Shown here: positions 27,261-36,721 of the stretch, piece after piece | How the letters are laid out: every line of letters begins with the position of its first letter | Numbering within the stretch: the first letter of the stretch is position 1 | Origin: Prevotella sp. | Lineage (GTDB): Bacteria; Bacteroidota; Bacteroidia; Bacteroidales; Bacteroidaceae | Direction: 5' to 3' | Assembly: GCA_017478025.1 (NCBI GenBank) | Contig: JAFVGZ010000003.1 | Coordinates: 1-64,000, forward strand | DNA: 64,000 nucleotides | Translations under genes and position numbers: made by a program | The notes under the pieces: generated by a model | Told to the model about the DNA's origin: nothing | The model's database searches: none | Seen by the model: the letters and a program-made list of their open reading frames with translations, nothing else

Positions 27261-28733
27261 TTATTTCAGAGTGTATGATGAACTGCCGTCAAAACAATGT
27301 GTACATACCTTGCACTTCGGCAAGCCTATAGCCTCTATGATGGTCTCTATCTTCGAGAACTTCAGCGTGTCTATGTTCAGACGTTTTGCTATCTCGTTGA
27401 CCATTCGCTTATACTCCGGCGAGTCGGTCTTAGCATATTTCTTAAGTGTCTCATCACTTATCTCTATGCTTTGTGCCGTATGTGCCTCGTCAAGTGAGGT
27501 CCTGTGTTCCGAACCCGTTTCAAAGTCCATGATTACGCGCCGTGCTATCAGTTCCAGTTCACTCTTGGATGCTGAGAAATTGATAAAGGGACAGCCCCAT
27601 ATCAGCGGCGGACATGCTATGCGCATGTGCACCTCTTTGGCTCCCAGCTCCTTCAGCACCTTCGTGTTGTCCTTCAGCTGTGTGCCTCTTACGATGGAAT
27701 CATCACAGAACAGGCAGCGCTTTCCCTCCAACATAGCCTTGTTAGGTATGAGTTTCATCTTGGCCACAAGGTTACGTGTCTCCTGATTGGTGGGCATAAA
27801 CGAGCGTGGCCATGTGGGAGTATATTTTGATATGCATCTCTGATAGGGCACATTATGTCCTGCTGCATATCCTGTTGCCATACCGAGTCCTGAGTCTGGT
27901 ATCCCTCCCGCGTTATCCACTTCCGTATCGTCTGTCTGTCCCATCACGTAGCCTGTGCGGTATCTCATCCGCTCCACGTTTCGTCCTTCATAGAAAGAGG
28001 TGGGGAAACCATAATAAATCCACAAGAAGGAGCATACCTGCATATTCTCCTCAGCCTTGCGCATCACCTCCATACCATCGGCGGTGAGCTTCACTATCTC
28101 GCCTGGTCCCACATAGTGCTCTATGTCGAAACCCAGATTAGGGAATGCCGTAGATTCTGAGGTGGCGGCCATTGCGCCGTCTTTCTTTCCTATGATAATA
28201 GGTGTGCGGCCCCAGAAGTCACGCGCAGCTATGATGCAGTCCTGTGTCAGTATGAGCATCGAGCACGAACCCTTCACGGTTTTATAGACATTCTCTATAC
28301 CGTCAATGAAGTCCTTACCCTTTATGATGAGCAGGCCTATGAGCTCTGTCGGGTTTATCCTGCCTGACGAGAACTCCGATAGCACCATGTTCTCTGACAA
28401 TAGCTGTTCTGCTATCTCCTCTTGATTGTTCACCTTGCCCACCGTGACGAGTGCAAAGCGTCCCAGGTGCGAGTTCATCAGGAGCGGCTGCGCATCGGTG
28501 TCAGATATCACTCCGATACCTTGTTCACCAAAGAATTTTGGCAACTCTTCCTCAAACTTCGTTCGGAAATATGTGCTCTGCAGGTTGTGTATGGAGCGTT
28601 TGAAGCCACCTGTGTCCTTGCTGTATGTGGCCATACCCCCACGTTTTGTACCAAGGTGCGACTGATAATCTATTCCGTAGAACAGTTCCTCTACGCAACG
28701 TTTGTTCTGTATTGTGCCAAAAAAGCCACCCAT
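27261..28733 (-). CDS. PurF-like phosphoribosyltransferase lacking the N-terminal Cys
   Basis: This 490-residue protein has the layout of amidophosphoribosyltransferase: an N-terminal Ntn glutaminase-like domain (1 to about 230), then a phosphoribosyltransferase domain with the PRPP motif LFCDDSIVRGTQ. It begins MGGFFG where PurF has the catalytic Cys (CGIFG), so glutamine hydrolysis by the usual nucleophile should be impossible. Two cysteines at the C-terminus (CKVCTHC) could bind metal. I recall similar MGGFFG paralogues in other Bacteroidetes beside a canonical PurF. Possible roles are ammonia-dependent amidotransfer or a different phosphoribosyl transfer. It lies between the ACT gene and fabI on the same strand. 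Confidence 0.8.
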   Translation of the reverse strand: MGGFFGTIQNKRCVEELFYGIDYQSHLGTKRGGMATYSKDTGGFKRSIHNLQSTYFRTKFEEELPKFFGEQGIGVISDTDAQPLLMNSHLGRFALVTVGKVNNQEEIAEQLLSENMVLSEFSSGRINPTELIGLLIIKGKDFIDGIENVYKTVKGSCSMLILTQDCIIAARDFWGRTPIIIGKKDGAMAATSESTAFPNLGFDIEHYVGPGEIVKLTADGMEVMRKAEENMQVCSFLWIYYGFPTSFYEGRNVERMRYRTGYVMGQTDDTEVDNAGGIPDSGLGMATGYAAGHNVPYQRCISKYTPTWPRSFMPTNQETRNLVAKMKLIPNKAMLEGKRCLFCDDSIVRGTQLKDNTKVLKELGAKEVHMRIACPPLIWGCPFINFSASKSELELIARRVIMDFETGSEHRTSLDEAHTAQSIEISDETLKKYAKTDSPEYKRMVNEIAKRLNIDTLKFSKIETIIEAIGLPKCKVCTHCFDGSSSYTLK

Positions 28734-28775
28734 GTGTTATGCTGAAAAAAATAACTGTTTTACTTGCCTTGTGTG

Positions 28776-29642
28776 TTATCCGTATATGATCTTGCCGGTC
28801 TTCTCATCCGTATTCTCAGGGATGAACGACTTGTTATACTGAGTCATACCCCTCAGAGACATACCCATGTTGCTGAATCCGCCATCGTGGAAGAGCGTCT
28901 GCATCGTCACCTTCTTTGTCAGGTCTGAGAATAGAGTCATGCAATAATCTGCGCAGTCATCGGCAGAAGCATTTCCCAGAGGTGACATACGGTCAGCAAA
29001 GTCCAGCATACCGTCAAATCCCTTGATGCCGCCACCAGCTGTTGTGAGGGTAGGGGACTGAGAGATACAGTTCACTCTCACGTGCTTCTCTCTACCATAG
29101 ATATATCCGAATGAGCGTGTGATAGACTCCAGGAGTGCTTTCGCATCAGCCATATCATTATAACCAAAGAACGTGCGATGACTTGCAACATAGGTCAGAG
29201 CCACTATGCTGCCGTACTCCTCGATAGCGTCAAGCTTCTTTGCCACCTGTATCATCTTGTGGAAAGAGATTGCCGAGATGTCCAGCGTCTTGTCCAGGAA
29301 ATTATAATCCAAATCGTCGTATGTACGCTTCTTGCGCATGTTCATAGACATTGCACATGAATGGAGCACAAAATCTATCTTGCCGCCGAGAGCTTTCTGA
29401 GCCTCCGTGAAGAGGTTTTCCAAATCTTCCACGCTTGTGGCATCTGCTGGGATAACGGCTGCTGCATTTGTCTTCTTTGCCAGCTCGTCAAGTGTGCCCA
29501 TGCGAATTGCTACGGCAGTATTTGTCAACACAATCTCTGCACCTTCCTCTACTGCGCGCTCTGCCACCTTCCATGCTATTGACTGATCATTCAACGCACC
29601 AAAGATGATGCCACGCTTTCCTTTCAATAAATTGTAAGCCAT
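28776..29642 (-). CDS. fabI: Enoyl-ACP reductase
   Basis: This 288-residue short-chain dehydrogenase reduces enoyl-ACP in the last step of each fatty-acid elongation cycle. It begins LLKGKRGIIFGALNDQSIAW, the FabI-type cofactor loop, and has catalytic Tyr151 and the Y161-x6-K168 pair in YNDMADAKA. The PTLTTAGGGIKGF loop and C-terminal MTQYNKSF segment fit a Bacteroidetes FabI, which is slightly longer than that of E. coli. The ATG start is clear. It is divergent from the M64 peptidase gene across 163 bp. Confidence 0.95.
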   Translation of the reverse strand: MAYNLLKGKRGIIFGALNDQSIAWKVAERAVEEGAEIVLTNTAVAIRMGTLDELAKKTNAAAVIPADATSVEDLENLFTEAQKALGGKIDFVLHSCAMSMNMRKKRTYDDLDYNFLDKTLDISAISFHKMIQVAKKLDAIEEYGSIVALTYVASHRTFFGYNDMADAKALLESITRSFGYIYGREKHVRVNCISQSPTLTTAGGGIKGFDGMLDFADRMSPLGNASADDCADYCMTLFSDLTKKVTMQTLFHDGGFSNMGMSLRGMTQYNKSFIPENTDEKTGKIIYG

Positions 29643-29788
29643 ATACCTTTCTATATATTATATAATGTGCTAAAAAATCGATGCAAAATTACAAAAACCA
29701 CATGAGATACACAACAATAGCAAGAAAAAAATACTTAAAAAGTGGTTAATACACATTAATGGGTATGTTCTATATCAAAAAAACTTAC

Positions 29789-29796
29789 TACCTTTG
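29789..29796 (+). promoter_or_regulatory. Predicted -7 element giving a nearly leaderless transcript
   Basis: TACCTTTG ends nine bases before the ATG at 29806. With a start site about 5-7 bp beyond the element, the mRNA leader would be only a few nucleotides. Confidence 0.55.
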
Positions 29797-29805
29797 GCAT
29801 TCGAA

Positions 29806-31044
29806 ATGAAAATATACAAACTTCTTATATTCTTATTTGCAGTCCTCCTGGCTTCATGCAGCAAGGAGGAGGACTTCCATGTTGACGTTGATGAATCAGC
29901 GTTACTGACGCATACTGATAGCGTCGTTGCCTTATCTTCCTATGATCATATAGTGACCCATACCGCTCAGGGTAAGGGATATCCTATTGTCATCATGGCT
30001 GATGGTTACGATGCCACAGAGGTAAACAACGGCACTTACGACAAAGCCATACAGAAGGCCGTTGACGCCTTGTTTGACCGTGAACCGATGGTGTCACTCA
30101 GACCCTACCTCGACATCTATACCGTCAAGGCCGTCTCAGCTCGCAGCGGCATCGGCTCTGTTAAATCCAATACCGCTTTCTCTTCCTATTTCCCCGATAT
30201 AGAGAATAGTTCTGAGGTCAAGGGAGACTCGCTGACCATTATGGCGTGTGCAGAGAAAGCCCTGCAGAATTATGGCTACTCCAAGCAAGAGGCAAGAAGT
30301 CTTGTTCTTGAACATTGTCTTATGATTGTCCTGCTCAACTCTTCAAGATACGCAGGCGTTACGTATTTCTGCAAAATAGGCAAGAGCTCCGATGGCTATC
30401 CCGTTGGCAACGCCATCTCCTACATCCCCATCAGTCCCGTTATCAATGTCAAGGGACAGTATGGCTTCAAGGGCGATGTGTTCAACGAACTGATACAGCA
30501 CGAGGCTGTGGGGCACGGCATAGGCAAGCTGGGTGATGAGTACTGGTACGATGATGTTAAAGAATACCCCCAATACCAAACACCAACGGAATATGTCATT
30601 CGTCAGTACAACAGCATATTTGCCAACGGCTACATGCAAAACATACACTATGACGCAGAAGTCGAAGGCATACACGATGTAGAGAGTAGCAGCTGGATCT
30701 ATGCCTTTGCCCAAGACGAAAGATACATCACGGAGTACATTCGCTGGTACCCAGGGGCATACGTCTATACCTACAAATTCTTCCGTCCCACCTACTTCAG
30801 CGTCATGAACAGCACCATAGACACCCGCAACAACACCTTCAACGCTCCCTCGCGTGCCACGATTTATCGAAACGTCAGACGAGTGGCAGACCCCTCATGG
30901 CAATGGGACTATGAAGAATTTGTGGACTTCGATCAATACAACTCATCAACCTCAGCAGCAAAGGGTGCGGGGGTAGATATGGACACGCCAATCGTCATGC
31001 CTACCCAGATGCATGTGTCCCCATTTAGCAGAATGCAATACTGA
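29806..31044 (+). CDS. M64-type metallopeptidase lipoprotein
   Basis: This 412-residue lipoprotein has a signal peptide with lipobox LLASC, so the lipidated Cys is about residue 18. The zinc site is HEAVGHGIGKLGDEYW: two His and the Glu of HExxH plus the later Asp/Glu of the M64 (IgA peptidase-like) family. The region before it resembles the usual M64 segment that begins IVIMADGYDA. Members cleave proteins at the cell surface; IgA specificity should not be assumed. The ATG at 29806 is chosen because the upstream TTG lies inside the predicted -7 element. It is transcribed alone, with a repeat-rich gap after it. Confidence 0.87.
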   Translation: MKIYKLLIFLFAVLLASCSKEEDFHVDVDESALLTHTDSVVALSSYDHIVTHTAQGKGYPIVIMADGYDATEVNNGTYDKAIQKAVDALFDREPMVSLRPYLDIYTVKAVSARSGIGSVKSNTAFSSYFPDIENSSEVKGDSLTIMACAEKALQNYGYSKQEARSLVLEHCLMIVLLNSSRYAGVTYFCKIGKSSDGYPVGNAISYIPISPVINVKGQYGFKGDVFNELIQHEAVGHGIGKLGDEYWYDDVKEYPQYQTPTEYVIRQYNSIFANGYMQNIHYDAEVEGIHDVESSSWIYAFAQDERYITEYIRWYPGAYVYTYKFFRPTYFSVMNSTIDTRNNTFNAPSRATIYRNVRRVADPSWQWDYEEFVDFDQYNSSTSAAKGAGVDMDTPIVMPTQMHVSPFSRMQY

Positions 31045-31215
31045 TAACAGGAGTTCTTGCTCACGCAAGCGTCACAGAGTGCCGAGCAAAGGAGTTAAGA
31101 AGTTAGAAGAAGTTAAGGAGTTAAGACATTACTGTTAGCAGTCAAATAGCCTAAGACACTCTTCCCTCTTCTCTCTTCTCTCTTCCCTCTTCCCTCTTCA
31201 CTTTTTACTTTTAAT

Positions 31216-31725
31216 ATGATTGTAAAGAAAATATACAACAAGTCTCCCCGCTGGGGAAAAGGATGCTACTTTAGCGAGACAGCCGCTATCGTAGGCGATG
31301 TTACCATGGGTGACGAATGTTCCGTATGGTTTAGTGCTGTTGTCAGAGGCGATGTCGCCCCCATCACAATGGGCAATCGTTGCAACGTGCAGGATTGTGC
31401 CTGTGTACATGTCACCAACACCACCGGCCCCACCATCATGGAGGATGATGTCACCATAGGCCACAACGCCACCGTGCATGCCTGCACCCTGCGTAAGGGT
31501 TGTCTGATAGGCATGGGAGCCACCGTGCTTGACGGAGCAGACGTTGGCGAGGGAGCCATCGTGGCTGCGGGAGCGCTCGTCTTAGGAGGCACCAAAATAG
31601 GCCCTCATGAAATATGGGGCGGCGTGCCGGCAAAGTTCATCAAGAAGACAGCCCCCGACCAGGCAGAAAGCTTCGCCGCACACTACGCGCAGTATGCTAA
31701 AGACTATTTAGACTCGGCTGAGTGA
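31216..31725 (+). CDS. Gamma-carbonic-anhydrase-like hexapeptide protein
   Basis: This 169-residue left-handed beta-helix protein consists mostly of hexapeptide repeats. The three metal-binding His positions of the gamma-CA/YrdA/PaaY family are present in CVHVTN and IGHNATVH. The C-terminal helix begins after GGVPAKFIKK. The length is normal. Family members bind zinc or another metal and may act as carbonic anhydrases or acyl-CoA thioesterases; the sequence does not decide. It is preceded by a pyrimidine-rich CTCTTCCC run (31157-31200) and followed by a strong bidirectional terminator. Confidence 0.93.
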   Translation: MIVKKIYNKSPRWGKGCYFSETAAIVGDVTMGDECSVWFSAVVRGDVAPITMGNRCNVQDCACVHVTNTTGPTIMEDDVTIGHNATVHACTLRKGCLIGMGATVLDGADVGEGAIVAAGALVLGGTKIGPHEIWGGVPAKFIKKTAPDQAESFAAHYAQYAKDYLDSAE

Positions 31726-31833
31726 TGTGTTTCTCAGGTAGAGGTTGTTTGTTTTGTAGAGTAACTTGACTTTTACAAGCGCCCCCTGGGTATAAAGGAA
31801 ATTAGCAACGACTTTTGCTCAAGTAGTTCGTTT

Positions 31834-31872
31834 ACAAAAGATGCAGGATCACAAAAATCCTGCATCTTTTGT
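31834..31872. terminator. Perfect bidirectional terminator
   Basis: A 16-bp perfect stem (ACAAAAGATGCAGGAT with ATCCTGCATCTTTTGT) and a 7-nt loop separate the converging gamma-CA and DUF262 genes. It touches the DUF262 stop codon. Confidence 0.92.
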
Positions 31873-33695
31873 TACAAGCTATAGTAATATGATTTTATGA
31901 GCTCCGTCATCTTTATTCTGCGAGTCTCAAGGAAAGCCTGATAGTCTGTATAATCCATCTCCATTATCTCAACGGGAATACAATTGTCTTCGAGGTTCTT
32001 TAGAAACTCCGTTTCGGTCTTGATTGACTTGAAAGACGTCTCTTCTGCATTTTTGATAGCATCCAAGGCCTCATTCAGATAGTCTTTCGGAGCCTTCTTG
32101 CCTATTTTGATATTCAGAGGAGTATCCAGATAGGCATAATTGGCCACCTGATTGTAATCGTGTTTGTCAAAGCCATGATCTACAAGATATTGCTTGGGAA
32201 ATATGTGATGTATATCGCCACCAAGATTTACAAGTTCGCCAACAGGAATGTGTGACAAAAGGGAATCTTTCTTAAAGAAGTTTTGTGCGGCAAGGAAAAC
32301 CTGATAGGTAGGATTGATAGAGGAAACGTAAGTCAGATTTTGGTTCAACTGAACATTCCAGAAAGCATCAGACAACGTTGCATCCTCGATGGATTTCAGC
32401 GTAGCCTTTACTCCGTTTTCCCCTATTGCGCGGATATCCTTGGCAAAAGAACTCTCTGGCGAGGCGCTATATCGTCCCGTCAGGACAGAAAGCACATACC
32501 AACGCTGTACCAAGCTCTTTATCTCATCTACGGGTATTTCCTTTGACTCCTGCAACAGCAGATAGACAGCATAGGCAAAATCAATGGCCATTACGGAGTT
32601 TACCAATTTCTTTGAAGTAAAGCCCGCTGAGCGAATGGCTAACATAAACTGCGTAAAGTTATATCCATTGATGACATTGTTTATACCTGCTTCCAAATCA
32701 TGATAGGTACTTTCCACAATCTCCTCTTTGAACTCACGCGTCTCGAAATCACGCCCTGATAGCATAGCAACAAGGTCTGCCAGCTTTGCCCTCTTACAAC
32801 GATGCATAAAGGCAACACGCAGCACATCATCACATTCAGGATCATAGACCGTCTCCTTATCATCTTTGAGCCATCCCAGTTTGCTGAAATAGCTTGAAGA
32901 AGCGAATGCCACATCTTTTTCCTTTATCTTATTATAGAATGTTCCGTCTTTGCAGAGATGTGCAAAGTAGTCAACAACCTTGCGAAGCGTATTGCCTCCA
33001 TGTATCTCGTCTGCAGCAATCTTTGACATCACAAAGTCGCCTTGACTTAAAGCGGTACCTTTGGAGTTGATGCGAATGAAGATATCTGTCACAATGTCTA
33101 TGTCAAGAGATGCGTCCAACTCTATCACGCCGATGTTGCAATGTTGAAGATTTCTCAAACTCTCAAGTATGGAGTTTAATTGTTCCTCATCCATTTCAGG
33201 GTTATCGGAAACATATTGACGTATAAACTTAAAACTCCCAAAGTCTGGCTTAAACAGCTCCGCAATATCAGGAATCCAGCGCTTACTTTTCAGATGCGCA
33301 GGTGTCTGAACAGCAAACAATTCTGCATCGGGGTTTTCTGAAATGGCCGCAAACGGGTCGAAGGCAATCTTTACTCGCCCTTCGCTATAGTCGTCAAATA
33401 CTATAGATTTGCCAGCAATGGCAGTCATTAATGCCGTGATGCGTTGCTGACCATCAATAAGAACCTTCTTCCCCTCTGACAGAGAACCGTTCTTAAGCTT
33501 TACCGAGGGATTCTTCCATATAATAATGTAGCCCGTGGGGTACCCTTTATATAGCGAGTCCATCAAGTCTCTCACCTGAGACTTGCGCCATACAAATGGT
33601 CGCTGAATCTCTGGGATAGCAATATCGTTTGCCTCTATCAAGCCAAGTATTTGGCTGATAGCCAATGGATAGTTGTTGTATTTTTGCTTGTCCAT
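31872..33695 (-). CDS. DUF262/DUF1524 (GmrSD-like) defence protein
   Basis: This 607-residue protein begins with a DUF262 domain: IPEIQRPFVW at 27-36 and DGQQR near 81. It ends with a His-rich nuclease-like DUF1524 region (DIHHIFPKQYLVDHG, near residue 495). The same pairing occurs in GmrS/GmrD, type IV systems that use nucleotide hydrolysis to cleave modified phage DNA. Single-chain versions are common in defence islands. It starts 26 nt after the stop of the MmeI-like gene, so the two are almost certainly one operon. It may broaden protection to phages whose modified DNA escapes the first enzyme; that is inference. Confidence 0.85.
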   Translation of the reverse strand: MDKQKYNNYPLAISQILGLIEANDIAIPEIQRPFVWRKSQVRDLMDSLYKGYPTGYIIIWKNPSVKLKNGSLSEGKKVLIDGQQRITALMTAIAGKSIVFDDYSEGRVKIAFDPFAAISENPDAELFAVQTPAHLKSKRWIPDIAELFKPDFGSFKFIRQYVSDNPEMDEEQLNSILESLRNLQHCNIGVIELDASLDIDIVTDIFIRINSKGTALSQGDFVMSKIAADEIHGGNTLRKVVDYFAHLCKDGTFYNKIKEKDVAFASSSYFSKLGWLKDDKETVYDPECDDVLRVAFMHRCKRAKLADLVAMLSGRDFETREFKEEIVESTYHDLEAGINNVINGYNFTQFMLAIRSAGFTSKKLVNSVMAIDFAYAVYLLLQESKEIPVDEIKSLVQRWYVLSVLTGRYSASPESSFAKDIRAIGENGVKATLKSIEDATLSDAFWNVQLNQNLTYVSSINPTYQVFLAAQNFFKKDSLLSHIPVGELVNLGGDIHHIFPKQYLVDHGFDKHDYNQVANYAYLDTPLNIKIGKKAPKDYLNEALDAIKNAEETSFKSIKTETEFLKNLEDNCIPVEIMEMDYTDYQAFLETRRIKMTELIKSYYYSL

Positions 33696-33721
33696 ATTCT
33701 ATTTCTGTCTGTTGGCTATTA

Positions 33722-36721
33722 CTACTTCGCAATTTCCTTGTACAACTTAAACAACTCTGCTACGCATTGGCTTTCCGTAAAGTTTGACTTCACAGGGAAG
33801 CCATAGGCCTGCATCACGGCCCGGTCGTTAGCTTGATGGGCTTTGCGAAGTTCTACAGGCATAGTCAGTTCGTCATACAGGTCTGCCAAAGATGAATCTG
33901 GATATAATGCACGGGCATCGAGAATAGCTTGGGCCGTCTGCTCTATCTTGGCTTTCTGTTCTTCTGTGGGAGTAGGCCAAGGGAAGTTGTTATAGACGAT
34001 ATTTGCAGAGTAGCGGTAACGCATTTCTAACCGACCACATACTGCTCGCATCCATCCCATGTGAACATTACTGGTCAAAACTCCAAAATGATATAGAGTC
34101 GCATCAGGCACAAACTGTACCGCATTGTTGGGAATTACACTTTTGTCAACATATCCAATTGGAATATATCTACGTTGTTCTGAGGATGTTGCGGGTATAA
34201 GTAAATAGTTGCTCTTAGGTTCTTTTATTTCCATGAAAAGAGTTGGAGTTTCTGCATATCTTCGAGTTGCCTCTTTTACGCTAGCAAGACGGAACTTACG
34301 AACATTCTCAACTCTTGACAGCAGTTCTGAGGAGTGTTTCAATTCAGAAGGATTAACCTGTACTAACCATAGACAATATCGTTTCTTATTGTTTATGAAA
34401 TCATCTCCACTTGTAAAGGGTCTGATATATTTTTCGAGATGAGGCTCTTTTGAAATGATATTTTCCCTTTCTATAGGTGAAAGGATTAAGAATCCTCCTT
34501 CTACAGGTTTTCCCCCGCTACTCATTTGCGGAACATCACAAATAGGATTTGATTTGTTTTCTAAAAATATATTTGGTCCATCTATAAGATAAGCGTTAAT
34601 ACTCTCAACATTCTTCTGTTTGTCATTATCATATATGACTTTGGATACATTAACATTGCTAAACCCAATAATGACACAATGTACATGGGCTTTCATAGAG
34701 GCCTCACTATCCCAACGGAATGTACGATAAGCAAAGTCAATATGAATACCAAACAAGTCAATTATTGGTTTCCAAATAGCTGTTACTTGTTCTCCTTGGG
34801 TAATACTATTCGTAGATACCAAAGCAGCACGAGTTCCAACCGAGTCTTTCATTAACAGAGCAGCTTTATAATACCAACCAGCAACGTAGTCAACCTTCCC
34901 TGCCGTTTTTATTGTTTTTCCTTTTCTATCAACAAATAGTCTGAGTATATCCTCTTTTTGCTCTTTGCTTTGTAGGGAGTATCCTACGAACGGTGGATTT
35001 CCTATTATGTAGTCAAAATTAACCTGATAGCGTTGTACGTGTGGCTTCACATTGCCATCGAATTGGTGGGTTACAATATTTACCTCGTCATACTCTACAA
35101 TAGGTTCGCTGGCTACCATCCGTTCTGGCTCTATAATCAAGTGCACATTATTGGCATGAATGGTAGGAACGTCTGATGGTATTTCAATAACATCCCAATC
35201 CATTCTCAAAGCGTTACCCTCCCTGATATTGTGATATGATTTCAAGGGCAGAAAGTTTATGTCGCGCTTGATTATCTTCTCTGTCTCGCGAAGCATCTGC
35301 GCCTCTGAAATCCAAAGGGCAGTTGTGGCAACGGTTACGGCAAAGTCGTTAATCTCTATGCCATAGAACTGCTGAATGCTGACCTTTACGGGGTTAACCT
35401 CATCAAAGCCGAGGAAGGCCTGCCCGTGATAGCGTTCACGTATAACCTCGTTCTCCAAACGGCGGAGCGAAAGATAAGTCTCTGTGAGGAAATTGCCTGA
35501 GCCACAAGCAGGGTCAAGAAAAGTAAGAGAAGCCAAACGCTCTTGGTAGGCATCGAGTTTCTTAATGCGTTGACGCTCTACCTTTTCTTCTAAAATATCA
35601 TCCAACTCGCGGCGAAGGTCATTCAGGAAGAGAGGGTCTATAACCTTATGGATGTTCTCTATGCTTGTGTAATGCATACCGCCGCTGCGACGAGTCTCAG
35701 GGTTGAGCGTACTCTCAAACAGGGCACCAAAGATAGTGGGCGAGATCTCGCTCCAGTTGAAGTCAAGGCTTGCATTCTGCAACAGAGTATGCTTTAGCTC
35801 TTCGGTAAATTGAGGTATTTCTATTTCCTCTTCAAAAAGCCCTCCATTAGTATAAGGAAAGGCCTGTAAGTCTTTTTGCAGATATTTGCTGCGCTTTTCC
35901 GTTGGTGTGTTGAGCACGTCAAACAAGTCGCGCAATGCACGCCGTAAGTCTTTGGCCTCGTATGTCACCAGGAAGTCATGGAACTGGTCATGAGTGAAAA
36001 TCTCTGCATCCTCGGCATAGAGACAGAACACTATGCGCACACAAAGGATGTTCAACCATCGCAGGGCTTCTGGCGAGTTGTCATCGTATTGCTTCAGCAG
36101 AGCCTCATAGATATCACCTACTATCTCGCCAGCCTGTTTTGAAACCTCCATTTCCTTGCTCAGATGCTCGCTTTTGCTGTCAACAAGGAATAGCAGACGG
36201 TAATACTCTTTGCCCAGGTCTTTAAGCAATATCTGCTCCGGCTCACCATTGGGCTGCTCCATATCATATACCAAGAACTCTGAGAAGTTGCATGTGACAA
36301 TCCAACGTGGATGCTCCGACACAGGGAGGCTGACCACATAGCGGCGTGCCTGCTGGAAGGGATTGAGCAGCGAACCGTCACTTTGGCGAATGCCTGCACG
36401 CAAATCCTTGCCCAGAGATTTCTGCTCTATCAGAACCTTGGTGGAACGGATGCGTCCGTCGATAAAGTTGGAGGCATCCACCATTCGATGGTCTTCAAAG
36501 GAGATGAAGCCATCAGTAGGTGTTGCAATACCAAAGACATTTGACAGCAAGTCAATCCAAAAAGGCTGCGACTCGCCCCGTTCATATCCTCTGTCTTTCC
36601 ATCGCTCTGCAAATTCTGCAGCAGCTACAGCCATTTGCTTTTGGCTTCGTCCGTCACGAATGATTCTTTCGTGCAAGCCAGATGGCTCTTGCTGCTCGGT
36701 CTGTTGTTTTTCTATATTCAT
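33722..36721 (-). CDS. Type IIL (MmeI-like) restriction-modification enzyme
   Basis: This 999-residue protein looks like a fused nuclease, methyltransferase and target-recognition enzyme. The N-terminal PD-ExK site is readable as D88 and E99-Q-K101 in VLIEQKS. A helical linker follows. The methyltransferase has the GGMHYTSIENIHKVIDPLF block, SAM motif FLDPACGSGNFL (about 400-411) and amino-methyltransferase motif GNPPFVGY (about 573-580). The region after about 620 should be the recognition domain. MmeI-type enzymes methylate one strand and cut about 20 bases away. The length is slightly above MmeI. The ATG is clear. It is cotranscribed with the DUF262 gene. All readable motifs are intact; activity is not proven. 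Confidence 0.88.
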   Translation of the reverse strand: MNIEKQQTEQQEPSGLHERIIRDGRSQKQMAVAAAEFAERWKDRGYERGESQPFWIDLLSNVFGIATPTDGFISFEDHRMVDASNFIDGRIRSTKVLIEQKSLGKDLRAGIRQSDGSLLNPFQQARRYVVSLPVSEHPRWIVTCNFSEFLVYDMEQPNGEPEQILLKDLGKEYYRLLFLVDSKSEHLSKEMEVSKQAGEIVGDIYEALLKQYDDNSPEALRWLNILCVRIVFCLYAEDAEIFTHDQFHDFLVTYEAKDLRRALRDLFDVLNTPTEKRSKYLQKDLQAFPYTNGGLFEEEIEIPQFTEELKHTLLQNASLDFNWSEISPTIFGALFESTLNPETRRSGGMHYTSIENIHKVIDPLFLNDLRRELDDILEEKVERQRIKKLDAYQERLASLTFLDPACGSGNFLTETYLSLRRLENEVIRERYHGQAFLGFDEVNPVKVSIQQFYGIEINDFAVTVATTALWISEAQMLRETEKIIKRDINFLPLKSYHNIREGNALRMDWDVIEIPSDVPTIHANNVHLIIEPERMVASEPIVEYDEVNIVTHQFDGNVKPHVQRYQVNFDYIIGNPPFVGYSLQSKEQKEDILRLFVDRKGKTIKTAGKVDYVAGWYYKAALLMKDSVGTRAALVSTNSITQGEQVTAIWKPIIDLFGIHIDFAYRTFRWDSEASMKAHVHCVIIGFSNVNVSKVIYDNDKQKNVESINAYLIDGPNIFLENKSNPICDVPQMSSGGKPVEGGFLILSPIERENIISKEPHLEKYIRPFTSGDDFINNKKRYCLWLVQVNPSELKHSSELLSRVENVRKFRLASVKEATRRYAETPTLFMEIKEPKSNYLLIPATSSEQRRYIPIGYVDKSVIPNNAVQFVPDATLYHFGVLTSNVHMGWMRAVCGRLEMRYRYSANIVYNNFPWPTPTEEQKAKIEQTAQAILDARALYPDSSLADLYDELTMPVELRKAHQANDRAVMQAYGFPVKSNFTESQCVAELFKLYKEIAK

